Assembly (NCBI RefSeq): GCF_000699445.3
Contig: NC_067196.1
Span: 5,804,616-5,868,615 of the forward strand
Source: Schistosoma haematobium
Lineage: Eukaryota > Platyhelminthes > Trematoda > Strigeidida > Schistosomatidae
Reading direction: 5' to 3'
Length of the DNA: 64,000 nucleotides
The first letter of the stretch is position 1; each line of letters begins with the position of its first letter. Below the pieces are notes generated by a model that worked only from the letters and a program-made list of their open reading frames with translations, had not been told where the DNA came from and did no database searches. A program made the position numbers and the translations under genes. Below are positions 12,899 through 25,879 of this stretch, piece by piece.

Positions 12899-13174
12899 TT
12901 TAGTGAACGAGAACTCAAGTGGGGACACTCAAATGTATTTCAACACAGAATTACAAAATCTCTTAGTAAAATCTGAGAACCATACAGTAAATTTCTCATT
13001 TGCAAAATGTCATTCAGTTATCTCGGAATTGACTGACTCTTCTTTTCCACACCAATCACTCTCTGTTCTTGTTCTTTTCTCTTCGATCTTCTTAACCTTC
13101 TGCCGCCAAGTATTTCACTTTCAATTGATGATACATAGTACTTATATCTGTCGACATCAGTAGCACACACCACA
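12899..13174 (-). mobile_element. Repeat A copy (solo-LTR-like)
   Basis: On the + strand it begins TTTAGTGAACGAGAACTC (one base off the TGTAG start) and ends GTAGCACACACCACA. It is flanked by ATAT at 12895-12898 and 13175-13178. ATAT alone is weak evidence in AT-rich DNA but agrees with the 4-bp duplications of other copies. Confidence 0.7.
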
Positions 13175-14809
13175 ATATTATTCAAACTAGACAAAAACTG
13201 GATAGCAACACATATTAAACAATCTGTTAAAATGATAACAACGAAGTACAAGCATGAAGTCATGCTTATAAACATGTTATTTTATTACATGAAAAATCTA
13301 TTACGGCTAGTGGTCTTGTCTTTGATCTCAAATCATTCATCAACAATACAGCCTCGGTAACGGTCACTACTCAGCCTCAACATATTATTGCGATAGCATC
13401 ATTTATCAACTAACATTCTTTCTTATATTTTAACAGTCACCAATTCGCTTCATCAGAAATCGTGAAATCCTACTCTCTGACAGGTTTGAAGTCGTAAGCT
13501 TTCTTTTTTTACTATGAAAAGCATTTGACCCAGAGAGTATATGATCTGGTAAACAACTAACGTCTAATCTACCTTTGAATTATCTTCTAGTTACATTTGG
13601 TTTAGTTCAGTCCTTCTATGTCACCAAAAGATATGTCCACTTTCCAGGAGGAATGGGTGAACATCCTGGTAGACCTGAACAGATCGATCTATCAATCTGT
13701 AGTTAAATAATCAAATCAAAAGTGTTGAATCCATACTAAAGCATCTAGTTCTAAAGGCATGATAGATGAAGTTCTGGATAACATATTCTTATTCGACCAG
13801 ATAACAGTAAATGCATCAGACTTCATACCGAAATACTTTAAAGTATTTATACACTTCATTTTTCCCTGAATAAATTAGAACAGGCTCTTATTCTCCGAGA
13901 AAAAGGTCTCGAAACATTACTTAGTACAATCTCAAATAAATATTCCTCTTTTTTTCTTGTTCAATTCAGCAAAAAATATAATCACTCGTATTTAATGTTA
14001 GTTTTGTAATCAAATTACTAATTCACAATCTCCTACTGGTTTTGTTGTTTATGTTTAACAAAGTGAATAAGTATTTTGTCTTCCTTCATCCACCTACATT
14101 GATTTGATCGTCTATCTTCTTGTTTAACTTATGTATGTGTGTATAGTTTTATTTGTCATATAATTGTAAGTTTTAAGAAGAGCAACACAGATTTTCTATA
14201 ACTTTGCCTAAAGGGAAGACAACATTTTATGCATTAAGCGTAATGGAATTATTTAAATAACATTTACAATTTATTTCAAATAAAAGGCATACATGAATAA
14301 ATATCTGAATTTAGTGACGGTATTTTGTATTATCCGTTTATCATTGCACAACCACTAAAATGTATACTTTGGCAAACTTTGCAATGCATCATTGAAATTG
14401 TTTTAATGTACATGTGTACATGTGTGTGTATGTGTTCATATTCATTAGAGTAGATTTTGTCCTCTTTCCGGTTACTGTGATTAACTAATAATAGTATTTA
14501 TTGTTTTTTTGGACAGGAGGGATAATGGTAAATTCGTTGTTGTGTGTAAAAATAATTATTGGACTGTATTAATCACATACTGGGATGTCATTTATCAGTT
14601 GTTTTTCCTTGCTTACTTGTTCAGTTACAGATTCACTATTTATCCAGTAATAAGTATGGGCATAAAGATAGCTTTAATTTTGTTTTCTATTCAACCATCG
14701 TTTTATTTTTTCTAAGACAGATTAATAATAAATACTAATAAACAAATGTAATCAACTAATCTAAATAATGTTTACCTGAATTTGATTGATTGTACTATTT
14801 TCCGACATG

Positions 14810-15245
14810 TACTACGTGTGCCTAACCCTACCATATACCTTGACGCGTGATGTTTGCTAGTGTAGGACCAGGTTGGAAAAAAGCTAGGAGATCACCGAAC
14901 CGGGATATGACACCAGCTCATGAAGACACTGACTGTTAGACTGAGTCCTATTGGTAGGTTCGGGTAGTTTAATTAAGGTCTCGTGGTAACCGGGATCAGT
15001 GGTCGGAGACGTTGAATAACATTGCTCAGAATCGTTCACAATAGCGCCGACGCATCCACTCTTTGTTTCAAAATACTCATAATTTTTAATTTAAATATCC
15101 TTTTTGTCGAATGTTACTGTTTTTTGCCTATTACCACTAATACTGTTACTACTTTTATTAATCTGGGATTTGTTTTGATAACTTCATCTTGCTTTGACTA
15201 TATGTTGTGGCAACTTGAACCTATGGTGCGCGTAATTACCAGGTT
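14810..15245 (+). mobile_element. RTE-like family 2, 3'-end fragment
   Basis: Contains GCTCAGAATCGTTCACAATAGCG near 15025 and GTTGTGGCAACTTGAACC near 15204. These align with the 3' end of the better-preserved copy at 25880-26850 (AQNRSQWRR coding end, then TATGGCAACCTGGACCGATGC). Decayed and 5'-truncated. Confidence 0.6.
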
Positions 15246-16274
15246 CTGTATTTCTCAGGACTGATTGTGTTATTTTAGTTGGAATATGTTTATATTTACA
15301 TTTCTACCTCAGTTAACAGAATATTTGTTCGCTTAATGATTAGATCATTTGCTTTCCAACCACTTAAATCTCAGGTTTAAACTTCACTTCTATTGGAGCA
15401 ACTGCAATAGTAATCCTCGCACACACAACTTAAAGTCAGGTACATCAACGATTTTTGCTAATATTGTCAACAGTTGGATACTGAAAAGTTCTAGAGATAT
15501 TGTATTAGCCGCATTTCGTATCTCCTAACATAGTTATTAAGTTAGAGAGACTACTTTTCGTTTGTCTAAATTATATTCTTAATTTATGTACTCTTTAATA
15601 CTTAACCGAACACTTGAACAATATACTCTATGTTTGTTTTTCTTACGGACTGATTATGGTACAGTTGTTTTTTGAGTTCCATCTACCGTTTGGTTGGTAC
15701 TGAAGTAGGCTCAACCTTAGAACCTCGTATCTGGCTTTGATACCACGATATCAGTAGTAACTAATTTAACAACGAGTTTAGCCTAAGTTTAATGTAGTAA
15801 GATAGAGTTCTAGTGAAATTCTTACTATGCTGTATAACTCCTGATGTTGATCTAGGCTAAGTGTGATATATAAAGAAATTTATAAAAACATTTTAATGGT
15901 TACTGTTAACTTGTCAAATTCAGATAGTTTAAAGAATTTAATTCAATGATTTTTCTAAAGTAAGTAACATTTACTACGGTATGACAAATCCATTTGTAAA
16001 TTACCGTCTTTAAGTTATTCTCGTATGTTTAGTTAGTAAAACCTATTACATATAAATGTTAATTGGATTTTATTTGTGAAGCAGTTAGTTGCATATAGTT
16101 GAAATTCAGCTGCGGTTGATGTAATATATTCCCAGGTAACTATAATTCAAAGAGTGGGTCATTGGATTTCAATTTAGCACCTTAGGGCTATCATTCCACA
16201 AGACGCTTAGAAACCATGGATTCGATGCTGTATGAACTTTTGGTACATATTACATTTAATCTCTAAACCACTAG

Positions 16275-16480
16275 TCTGAATGACTCGATATTACGTTTAC
16301 TATGTTGAGGTGTTGGGTTGATTAGAGATGGTTGCTGGGAAACTGAGGACCCAGGTTTCGTCCTATTTTGTACTCGTTCACATGGCGTACCTCGAATTAT
16401 AAAGGATTGATGGTGATACATTATCACTGACCATTTGGGAGGGCTACTGACCTGTTATAAACTAAAACAAAATAGCTATA
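16275..16480 (-). mobile_element. Sm-alpha-like SINE fragment with degenerate hammerhead
   Basis: Minus strand carries a relic of the hammerhead region: GAACGAG where CTGANGAG is expected, followed by TACAAAATAGGAC and GAAAC (complement of 16350-16370). The tail complement of GGTTGCTGGGAAACTGAG matches the Sm-alpha copy at 53985. The core box is mutated, so self-cleavage is not expected. Confidence 0.6.
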
Positions 16481-17289
16481 CATTCTGTCTTGGTTTGTGA
16501 CAGCTTTCAGGCTGATGAGTTAGGTGGTTGGTGAAAATCTGACGAATTTCGACCTCAAAAACGACACCTACCTGATATTTACAATCAGTCAAACAAGTTA
16601 AAATTTATAGGATTAATTGTTTACCAACCAACGACATGATCAATTCCTCTGTTGCATCCAAATTCTTGAAGAATGTCTTTTAGATCATCTATTAAATTAT
16701 GTAGACCATCCTTTTGTATTCTGTCAACTTTGATTGCGTGTCTTATCATCGAGTATCGTTGCGCAAACTGAGAACATATTTGGTTAGTTAAGGATAATTA
16801 GGGGAATAAATGAAACGAAACCGTTAATAGTTCGAGTCACCTACGACAACGGAATTCCCATATTACATTATAAAAATTAACTTTATCAGGATGTTTGTGA
16901 ACATGGTTAACGTGGTTTTGTACTCTCTCTTATAGGTTAATTTATGAATATAGTATTGACCAATTTGTTTCAGTTGTTCATTTATTGAGAAAAATTAATG
17001 TTACTGTGTATGCTAGTTAAACTTTAGTTTACCAAATCATGTAATATAAACAATTCCATTTATGATGTAATCAAGTTAATAATATATTTATGTTGTTAAT
17101 TATTATTGCTATATTACCAGTAATGGTGTAATTTCCTTTTTTTTAATTAAGAAAACGGGTTTTTTTGTTTTGAATATCTATATATTTGCACATTTAGGAT
17201 GTTTATAATCGATTGTAAATGGTATTTAGGAAAAAGTGATATTTTCAGAATTGGTTTATAATGTTAATGTATTTCTATAGAGAGATGTC

Positions 17290-18053
17290 GGCGAGACTCT
17301 AATTTATGAACGAGCCAATTAGAGGCGTTCTAGAGATTTCAAGGTTACGGCGCCAACTTCAGTACTTAATGCTAACCTACGATCGGTTCACAGGGGATTT
17401 TATACAAAACGTGATAATTGAGCGGCTATAACAAATAAAACGGCGAGACTATAATTTATGGACGAATCAATCAGGTATAAGATAATTGGTCTCGGATCTT
17501 AACGCGAAAGCCTTTCATCCATTTGGCTAAATAAAATTTGTGGCATTATAGCTGATGTCAGTTCGTGATGAAACCCCATATATAATTCCTAAGGCAAATT
17601 ACGACAATTATTGCGAACTGGATAATAAAAGCACCAGTAACACTGGCTGCAGCCAGGTACTACAATATATATACGGATGATTGGGGAGCGTACAGACTCC
17701 TACATAGGCTTGGTTATGTGCATCGTGTCGTTATCCACAAGTAGCATCAACCGGTGTGCACATAAACAATATTGAAGCTGAAAGAGTTTTTGAGACTTTA
17801 TCATGACTCCAGAGGCAGACTATTCTGTAGCCGTATGGATGATTTGCTCTACTGCATGCATTACGACTTTAGAACCTCTGAACCTTTTTCTAAGCTTGAC
17901 AAGTTTTTGAACCACGTATAAGAAGTGTATCCACTGTATTTCCTTGGTTTTGTATAACATATTTTTACTCTATACTGACTTTTCAGATTGGCTAATACTT
18001 CTCAAGGTCACTTAAGATTCGTTCAAAGGTCGTCCATAAATTAGAGTCTCCCC
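17290..18053. mobile_element. Merlin-like element, 764 bp, 8-bp TSD
   Basis: Left end GGCGAGACTCTAATTTATGA, right end TCCATAAATTAGAGTCTCCCC. Perfect 8-bp direct repeat GAGATGTC at 17282-17289 and 18054-18061. A second TIR start (GGCGAGACTATAATTTATGG) at 17442 followed by about 150 bp like the 5280 and 44916 MITEs shows a second element inside it or a composite origin. The right 300 bp (CTCTGAACCTTTTTCTAAGC...) align with the arms of the fold-back at 59590-60204. No transposase frame was seen. Confidence 0.8.
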
Positions 18054-18199
18054 GAGATGTCAATATTTATAATAAATAATTATCATTAATTCTTCTCATT
18101 AATTCGTTCCATTTCTCTAACTGTAAAAGTAAACACTTGCCAGTTTAGTCAGCTACAACGTAGGATTAGGCATATATATGCATCGACACAAGTCCCCAC

Positions 18200-18452
18200 A
18201 CTTCATTAGTACAACAAGACGAAAACCAAATTCATCAAAGTAGTCACTCCAATGGTAGTAATGTATAAAAGAAAGATTGCATATGAGGAAGAAAGAATTA
18301 GTTCATAGAAAGAAAGATATGAAGCGATTTTAATCTCATAGTTTAAAGAAAGGCAAAGAGTGTATACACCTACGCCATTGTGATTGATTCTGAACCATGT
18401 CACCCAGAGTCTCCAACCATTGGATACATTAGTTACGTGCACTCCAACCAAA
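18200..18452 (-). mobile_element. RTE-like family 2, 3'-end fragment
   Basis: Minus strand reads through TGGTTGGAGACTCTGGGTGA, a CAGAATCAATCACAATGGCG block and the AT-rich 3' UTR down to a TTGTTGTACTAATGAAG end. This is the same order as in 26550-26790. 5'-truncated. Confidence 0.7.
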
Positions 18453-18924
18453 TAGTTTGCATCTACCACTTGGCAGTTAATTAACATTTTCAAATATTTT
18501 ATCTTTTGTATAACATTACACTTTTTTGAATTTACGCGTACCCTTGACTTTGTATTCAACTTATTATTTTGAATTACTTTGTAGAATCTTGATAATATTT
18601 GACATTAAGTTTGTTTGGTAACATTGAATAACATTCATAGCTGTTGTTCTACTGATCAAATGTATATTGTGTCCATGCAGTTCAATAGTGCTTAGTTTAT
18701 TTTACCATAGAAAATGCGAAATGTTATTCTCAATAACAAGAAAAATGTTGTAATCATTCATAACTTCAAGACTTTTTGTCTTTGCGTATATTTCAAATTT
18801 TTAGAATGGAATTTTTGAACTCGGACTAAGTGTTAGCTTATCGAAAAAACCCATCTGAAGAGGCTATAAATTCATATAGAATAAATTTAAATTGATTTGT
18901 GTTACAGTTTTATATCAACTGATG

Positions 18925-19040
18925 AACAAGTGAAAACCAGGAAATATTGGTTATCTCTTCAATCTTAATTTGAAACTCCTCAACAATGCTCACTCACGAC
19001 CCAGTCAAGGATCAAATTCGGAGTCTTAAAATATGTATCA
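18925..19040 (-). mobile_element. Hammerhead SINE family 2, degenerate copy
   Basis: Complement contains TGTTGAGGAGTTTC and AAGATTGAAG in place of CTGANGAG and GAAAC. It is preceded by a decayed tRNA-like B-box region (GACTCCGAATTTGATCC). It aligns with the 27362-27536 copy. Core mutated. Confidence 0.5.
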
Positions 19041-21227
19041 AATAACCTAATGACATTATACAACGAAGAATAGTAATTCTATCATACAACCTAGACTATA
19101 GTAGGCGCAATAAGTTTGAATTTTCGAACCAACAATTTTATGGTTTAGACTATTCACTCGCTACTGATTGTTCTTTTGTATACACACTCGAATTATCTCT
19201 ATCATAGAGTTTCGCTTTATGGCCTGGATATTTCATTATCAGCCACTGAGTTATTGTGATGAACCCTGAATTTTTATCTAGTTCTTTTCTTTGCATCATG
19301 GTATTATCAGTATTCATCACATAATAATAATAGTACAAAATAAGTTTCACTTTACTAGACCTCATTGTTTCTGATTGCTTACAAATGTAAACTGAGTGTT
19401 TGAAACTGCCAAATACTAAACAACCAAAGTATTGTAATGATTATCGAATATCTTCAACAACCCCCTGATGATAGTATAGCAACTTAACCTGACACATTCT
19501 AGGCTCTGTGTTAACTATAACCGTTGATTAGTTGCTGCTAGTATGATCTCCACTAAGTCCGTACAACCGAGTAGCTTTAAAATTGTACGAGGCATTTATT
19601 TAGCGCTTCTTAGTTCTCAGAATTTTTCCAGCTGAAATAACTATAGTAGAATTCGCAATCAAAGGTGTTTAGTCATGATCAGAATTTCCGAACTTTAATC
19701 ATGCAGATATCATTACATTTTCTGATCTATGCACCAACTCCTGTTTTATGTATTCTAATAAATAAAATAGTTGGTTGATATATTTGTTATTTTGTAGTTA
19801 TCATTCTTATTTTGTCAGAAAACTGACTGTAAAAGTCAAACAACGTGTTAAAAATCACGTAGTAATGATGTAATCTAATAGTCTAGTTACTCAGCTCTTA
19901 ATAAATCGACTATATCTTGCATGTAAGATTGTTTGGTCTTGTTCAATAAAGTCTCTAGTAGTTTATGATTTAATATTTCAGTTCATTTGCTAACTAATAA
20001 GTTTATATATAATAGCCTTGAGGTATTTCTTTTATGTTATTCCATCCGGTTGTCCAAAGTGAGTAGATAGGGCCAGAACTCAAACCAGTGATTTCGTGGT
20101 CGAAATCTGAGTATTGTAACCATTTAAACTACTTGATCTACAGTGGGCTACATTATTTCGGACATAGTTACTTAGGTGGCTTTCATCATATTTATTAAAT
20201 ATATTAACTGTTAATCGGTTCTAAATTTTAACAATAGAAATTCGACAGTTTTGTTTCTCTTGCCAGTGTGGTTCACCTTTTTTGACAGAAATAGAGTTCA
20301 ACTTTATTTATCTTTAATCATTTTAGTTTTAATTGTCTTTTTTCCTTTGAATACAGTGGAACTAGACTCTCAGACAAATCACGGATCCCATTAAAAATTC
20401 ATGTGTAGATAATTTAGCTAAAAGGTTTTCATGGAGTTTGATTTGATTTATCATCTACACTCATCTTAGACTGATCTTAGTTAAAATATCACTGGATATA
20501 TCGGAATTGACACCGTTGTCAACAATATGGCGTTGGATGAATGTCCCTTTATAATGCGAATCAATTGAGGTTAAGACTGTACATCTGGAAGCCAACCCGA
20601 ATTGGGATGGTTGGACGCTCACCACAAGACCTGAATGGCCTGAGGTCGATCCCTGGTGGTGTCATGGTGCTCAGTACCAGGCAGTTGTATGGTAGGATGA
20701 AACATACATCGACTTTTGTTGGCTTTCTAGTGGTCCCTTAGCTTAGATCTATCTATGGTGAATATAAATTAAATAGACTTCCACGAAAACTCTTCAACTT
20801 AACTGTAACGGTCAGCTCTCTATTAACTTACTTGAATATGTTCATGAAGTTCTAGTAAGAAATAGTGACTGGTAGTTTTAAGAGACTCTGGGAACTAAAC
20901 ACTGATCACCAATGAGATTAGATGGTTATCGATGTGTATCTCGAATCAACTGTAAATAATTTGCAAAATTCTATCTGTATATAACGTTCTCATACATTCT
21001 TTTAACAAAGGATTCACATAATACTTTAATTTAACTTTCAAATAGTTACCTTTACTCAATGTTTCAAGCTGAGTCTCGATTATGATATCTCATTTCTTTT
21101 TGCATATGATCTACAATAGAAAAGTACTGAACGAGTTTCATTTCACTTTATTTCACGTCTTATCAACTTTTTCTTATCCATCGACATTCTCATCTCTCTA
21201 TTATTATTGTTCTTTTTTATCTCTTAG

Positions 21228-21401
21228 GTTGTTGTTAATTCAGTGTTAAAAGCTGGACTCGAGTATCAAATACATGGTCAATTTCATGAATGGCGTGATC
21301 CAATCACTTCTAGAGTATATGGTTTACATTTTCCGGAACAAGAAGATGCTGCAATGTTTTTGAAAACAATCAATTTTATTTTGAATAGACTGACAAATCC
21401 T
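21228..21401 (+). CDS. ena: Ena/VASP exon 2: EVH1 domain, C-terminal half
   Basis: Fifty-eight codons: VVVNSVLKAGLEYQ, GQFHEWRDPITSRVYGLHF, EQEDAAMFLKTINFILNRL, ending TNP. The FHEWRD...YGLxF block is the hallmark of EVH1 (FHQWRDxxxVxGLNF in Ena/VASP) and supplies the conserved groove Phe; the C-terminal helix follows. Both boundaries are phase 0 (TCTCTTAG/GTT; CCT/GTAAGT). Joining to exon 1 gives the expected Q/VVxNS junction of the EVH1 beta-sheet, which confirms the splice. Together the two exons give about 113 residues, the usual length of the domain. Confidence 0.95.
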
Positions 21402-21480
21402 GTAAGTTATATTTTAGAAATTGTTAGGAAGAATCAATTTAATATTTTTTTACTATTACGTTTTTACTATAATTGATTAG

Positions 21481-21640
21481 TGGCTAGCAATGGATTACAG
21501 GATGCGTATTTCATCATATTTAGGACTAGTAAACTAGATACTCCTGGATCCCTAATATTGATATCCACACATACTCAAACCTAATGCCTTTCTCCTCAAA
21601 CGCTAATGCGTTACTCACGGAGCTACGAATTCCAGACAAT
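21481..21640 (-). mobile_element. Sm-alpha-like SINE, degenerate
   Basis: Minus strand: tRNA-like head (TAGCTCCGTGAGTAACGC, then TTAGGTTTGAG as B-box), followed by a decayed hammerhead region (TTTACTAGTCC...GAAAT) and the conserved tail CCATTGCTAGCCAC. The order matches other Sm-alpha copies here. Not expected to cleave. Confidence 0.6.
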
Positions 21641-22034
21641 CATTGCCAATATCAAGGCAATTTTCTCAGGAATCACACATATCAATAGAGACGGGACATT
21701 TATAGTACTTAACATCAACGAAAATGTGCCAAACTACGTTTTTATGTCGTGCTGAATCTTAGTTAAAAAACGATAGATCTTGCTTTATTTTCATTCGTTT
21801 CTTCTATTGATCAATGAACGTTAATTATCCTTTTTAATCAACACTTTGCTTATCTGTATTTCAAGGTTATCTAAACAGAAATATAAACAGTAGTGTTGTT
21901 TATATAAATAACACTGAGATCATTCTTTGAAAAAGATATTTCTTCATCATTTGTACTAGATTATTAAGTATAGTTAAAGTGTTTTTAGATTTTTGTTCTT
22001 CCAGTAATTTAAAATTTCATCTCATCTCTCCTTC

Positions 22035-22115
22035 TTCCTCACTTGTGCTAATGTGGTATGGCAACTCGAACTGATGTACGTACATACGAAATTCTACGTT
22101 GTTATTGACTGACTC
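22035..22115 (+). mobile_element. RTE-like family 2, extreme 3' end
   Basis: TTGTGCTAATGTGGTATGGC...TTCTACGTTGTTATTGACTGACT aligns with the 26775-26850 3' terminus, which ends in short GACT repeats. Confidence 0.6.
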
Positions 22116-22336
22116 TTTCTCTCTCTCTGTCTCCCCAACGTATGCGTATTATCAACCCTCAATTGATGCTGATATTTAGTGGTAATTTTAAAAATGAAAG
22201 TGTTCTAAAATTTAAGTTAACTGACAACCAATTAGTTAAAGTCAGTTGTATTTAAATATTATAGAGTAGAAAATTGTTAATTTCATTCTAAAAATTTACA
22301 CATTCATTTGACTATCATTTCAGTGGCTTGTCATAG

Positions 22337-22625
22337 TGTAGTGAACAGAACACGAGTGGAGACAATCGAATGTATTTAACACAAAATTACAGGACTTGTT
22401 AATAAAATCTAACAATCATAAAGTAAATGCTTAATTTGCAAAATGTCCATCAATTGTCTCAAAATGACTCAGACTTCATTGTGCTCGCATTTTCATACGA
22501 ATTACATCCTGTTTCCATTCTTTACTGTTCGATCCTCTTGTCTCTCTGCTGCCAGACCTTGCGTTCACAACTAACGTCATCTATTACTTATGTCAATATA
22601 AGTAGTAGTAGTAGTAGTTTCGGTT
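22337..22625 (-). mobile_element. Repeat A copy (solo-LTR-like)
   Basis: Begins TGTAGTGAACAGAACACGAG. The distal end is altered into a (GTA)n run (AGTAGTAGTAGTAGTAG), so no target duplication is visible. It is nearly identical to the opposite-strand copy at 29099-29377 over at least 180 bp. Confidence 0.75.
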
Positions 22626-22802
22626 ACTCGTTACTGTTAGCGGGACCTATATTAGATTAAAACATGTTCCGTGAAGGATTATGTTGGTGCACGCTGATTG
22701 GATATTGTTTAATTAATCAGTGCTTGTGGCTACTTGGAGAAAATTGTAGAATCTTTTTATGTAAAAATTAGAAATATACTGACGTTTTTCTTATAGTGAT
22801 TC

Positions 22803-23292
22803 TGTTGAGGTCCTGATAAGTATTGTGAATGGTAACTTTGGGATCCATTTATGGACAAACACCAAACGTACATTTTCATCGTATAACTATTAAATAACTA
22901 AACTATTCATATTCATATTCTTCTTATTATAAGCTTTATTTCGACCTATGAACTATTAATATACGATTTACCATTCTTGAATTATGCCCTGTCTATTAAT
23001 TACTACCTCCCATATTCACAGCCACATTTGACCAAATCTTGTACAAATGTTGTTTTCGATTTTATGGTACGATGTGGTCTGTCTGGTTGGTTTATAATGA
23101 TTCACATCGCAAAGGCTCGGATTTGTGTTCTGGACTTAACTGGCTGGGCTAGGCGGAAGCAGGACCAATCAGGAGTCTAGGCTGCTCATGCGGGTTTACG
23201 CGTCATTGATCCGATCGATAAGTCACTACTCTCTAATCGGCGGTATCGTTACGTTATACATTAATAAGGCGTGCAGTCCACAAGTTATAGCA
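22803..23292 (+). mobile_element. Repeat B copy (solo-LTR-like), 490 bp, 5-bp TSD
   Basis: Starts TGTTGAGGTCCTGATAAG and ends CACAAGTTATAGCA, with a perfect 5-bp duplication GATTC at 22798-22802 and 23293-23297. TG...CA ends and 5-bp duplication fit a solo LTR. Related copies are at 40160-40677 and 56340-57192. The open frame inside has no domain. Confidence 0.75.
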
Positions 23293-24190
23293 GATTCCCA
23301 CTTTCATCCATTCTTGCTATTTGGAACATAATCATGTTCTTGTTCAACCGTATTCTGATTTCGGGGCTTGCAGAGTGGAGTAGTGATCAAGATTACTGAA
23401 CAATAAGAGTAGCTGGGTCGTAAAAAGAGAAAAAGTAACAGTCACATATTCAGTCATGGTAATGACACTAATAATACTAAAGCTTATGATATGAAACTCA
23501 CAATCTAAGTGATTTATGACAGAAACTGTCATAACATACTGTACACTTTTAATATAAAGGCCAATTCTCTGTGTATGTGTGTATGTATGTTAGTTTGTTA
23601 ATTACGCTAATTGTTAAAATAAGAGAAAATTTTTAATAAACCGACAATAACTGAGAAAAATTGGTGAACCGATTCAAATTGATTGTCTTTTATTTTGTAC
23701 TTGAGCTAATATATCGTATTGAAATTAAGTTTAATGGTATTTTTAGTAGTAATCAAACCAGAGAGTATGCATTCACTTAAATATGGTTTTTTACTCTCTT
23801 ATTTGTTCAACAGTACATACCATTCTTATCAATCATTAGTAATGTATTTGTTATAACTACTCACTGGCTTGCACTCTTTTAGTCGATAGCTCGGGGGAAT
23901 ACACGTCAAGAGAGATCTTGATTTATGCTTCTCGTGTTCGACTATGCTGATCCGTCTTTCGACTGGTTACGTAGCTTGACCAATGAGACGTCTAGGCTAG
24001 CACTGATAAGATAATGTTGATTCTTATTAGATCGCGAGTATAAGCGCTTCTATCTCTTCCCAGTCTTGAGTCCGATAAGAGAACACAGTTGACAATCTTT
24101 TATTATTATGTTTCAGACACTCAATATTATCTTACCCAAACACTCATTACTTTAGGTACATGAATTAAGAGATCGTAACACGCTTTAAAT

Positions 24191-25771
24191 CTCCGCCTGT
24201 GGCTCTTCTAGGGCTAAAACTGGACCCAAGCTCGGGCAAAGGTACAGGATTTGACAGTGGGGTCGGAAGCCCTATCCTGTAGAAAACAACATTGCTAAAA
24301 AGACGCCAACCAGAACAAACAATTTAAACTCTGCTCTGGGAGTTGAAAGAAGAATTTTGACACCTTACGATGAAAGCCGAGATTCTTCATAAGTCATGAC
24401 GTTGATGCCCCTTCTAACAACCAGAGTAACATTTAATATCGATACATGGAATCTCCAGTCAATGTGGATGACTGGAAGGACCAGTCAAATAGCAACGGAA
24501 ATGAGCAGATTCAACTTGGCGGTTCTCGGATTCAGTGAAACCCACGGAACCTAGGCTGGACAGCAAATATTAGATTCGAAAGAGATTCTGTTGTACTCTG
24601 GCCATGAAGAAAAAAAAATGCTTAAAACACACAGAGAGTCGCTCTGATGCTGTCCAAGGAAGCACGAAAAGCACTCATAGGATTGGATCGAAGATCATAA
24701 AAGCATCCTTCAAAACAAAGAAGGATGGAATCACAATGAATGTTATGCAGTGTTATGCACCTGTCAACGATAGCAATGAAAGTGATAAAGATCAATTTTA
24801 TCAGAAGCTCCAGTCGATCGTAGAGAATTGCCGAGGAAAGGGCCTGACCATCCTGATGAGAGACCTAAAATCAAATTCGGAATGGGCAATACCGAATATG
24901 AAGATATCACGAGCCAACACGGACTGACCAGGAGAAACATATGAGAATGGCGAGAGATTTGCAAGTTTATGTGCATTCAACGAATTGGTTATAGGCGGCA
25001 CAATATCCCCACACAAACGCACACACAAATCTATATAAGTCTCATTGGACCACACCATCGAGAACCAGATAGATCATATTTGCATCACTAGGAAATTCAG
25101 AAGGTCAATGGAAGAAGTGAAAACTAAGGGAGGGACTGACATAGTTTCAGATCACAACCTGATGGTTGCCAAGATGAAACGGAAGCTAAAGAAACACTGG
25201 ACAGCTGGGTAAACATCATTACAGAGGTTCTATATAGCCCTCCTTCGAGATACTGAAAAACTCGATGAATTCAAGATAACTTTCAACAACAGGTTGCAAG
25301 CCTGCTTCGGTTTGGGCACCCCGGCGGTATCACAGCCCTCACACATATCAAATGAGATTTGTGTGGCGCATATGTATTTGGTGCCTCCTCGTACCAATAT
25401 CTATATGTTAAAATAAAATAAATAATAAATACAGGTTCCAAGCCTTACAAGGTCTACTCAAGAAAGAAGGAACTACTATGAAGAACAAATCAGCTTCCAG
25501 CTGAAGAGGAAATTAGGAAACGACGTTAGAAGTGAATAGGACATACATTACGGAAATCACCAATCTGTATCACGAGGCAAGGCCTAACTTGAAATGCTGA
25601 AGGGAAGTGAAAAAGAGGATGGCTGAAGAGCACACTACTTCGGGAATTGGAAGTAGGCATGAACAGTATGATTAGCAACTGGAAAGGATTGCCCAGCACA
25701 TAGTTGTGTGTAGAATGCTATTGCGGCGGCCTGTGTTCCTCTACAAGGCGTAACAGGCGTAAGTAAGTAAG
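24191..25771 (+). mobile_element. RTE-like family 1 element, internally deleted, 11-bp TSD
   Basis: The left end begins CTCCGCCTGTGGCTCTTCTAG, like the start of the copy at 62106; the right end is the family terminus GTAACAGGCGTAAGTAAGTAAG. The perfect 11-bp duplication ACGCTTTAAAT flanks it (24180-24190; 25772-25782). It encodes an AP-endonuclease-like domain in broken frames: GRTSQIATEMSRFNLAVLGFSETHGT split for reading at about 24477-24550, SKIIKASFKTKKDGIT near 24690, MQCYAPVNDSNES near 24750, and an HNLMVAKMKRKLKKHW block near 25160-25200. Most of the RT is deleted between about 25480 and 25640; the tail again fits the RT C-terminus. This type of ORF is often misannotated as a craniofacial development protein 2 homologue. 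Confidence 0.85.
25303..25430 (+). mobile_element. Nested short retrotransposon 3' end in RTE-like element
   Basis: 128-bp insertion (TGCTTCGGTTTGGGCACCCC ... TTAAAATAAAATAAATAATA) with an A/T-rich tail. It is flanked by a 14-bp duplication ACAGGTTGCAAGCC / ACAGGTTCCAAGCC (25289-25302; 25431-25444). The paralogue at 63195-63210 has the uninterrupted site. Tail and long duplication indicate LINE-type target-primed insertion; it is probably a 5'-truncated non-LTR element of another family. Confidence 0.8.
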
Positions 25772-25879
25772 ACGCTTTAAATATAAAATAGCACTTTACA
25801 TACAATCATGCCGGAAATCAAACAAACGGTTCATAATTAATAAACGATATTTAATGAGTAATGAGTTGTATAAAGATAG

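Noticed and set aside
20555..20745. tRNA gene or SINE candidate
   Set aside because: B-box-like motif only; no acceptor stem and no second copy in the window.
22427..22660. 77-codon conserved ORF also found near 29055-29288
   Set aside because: Identity comes from two recent repeat A copies, not from protein conservation.
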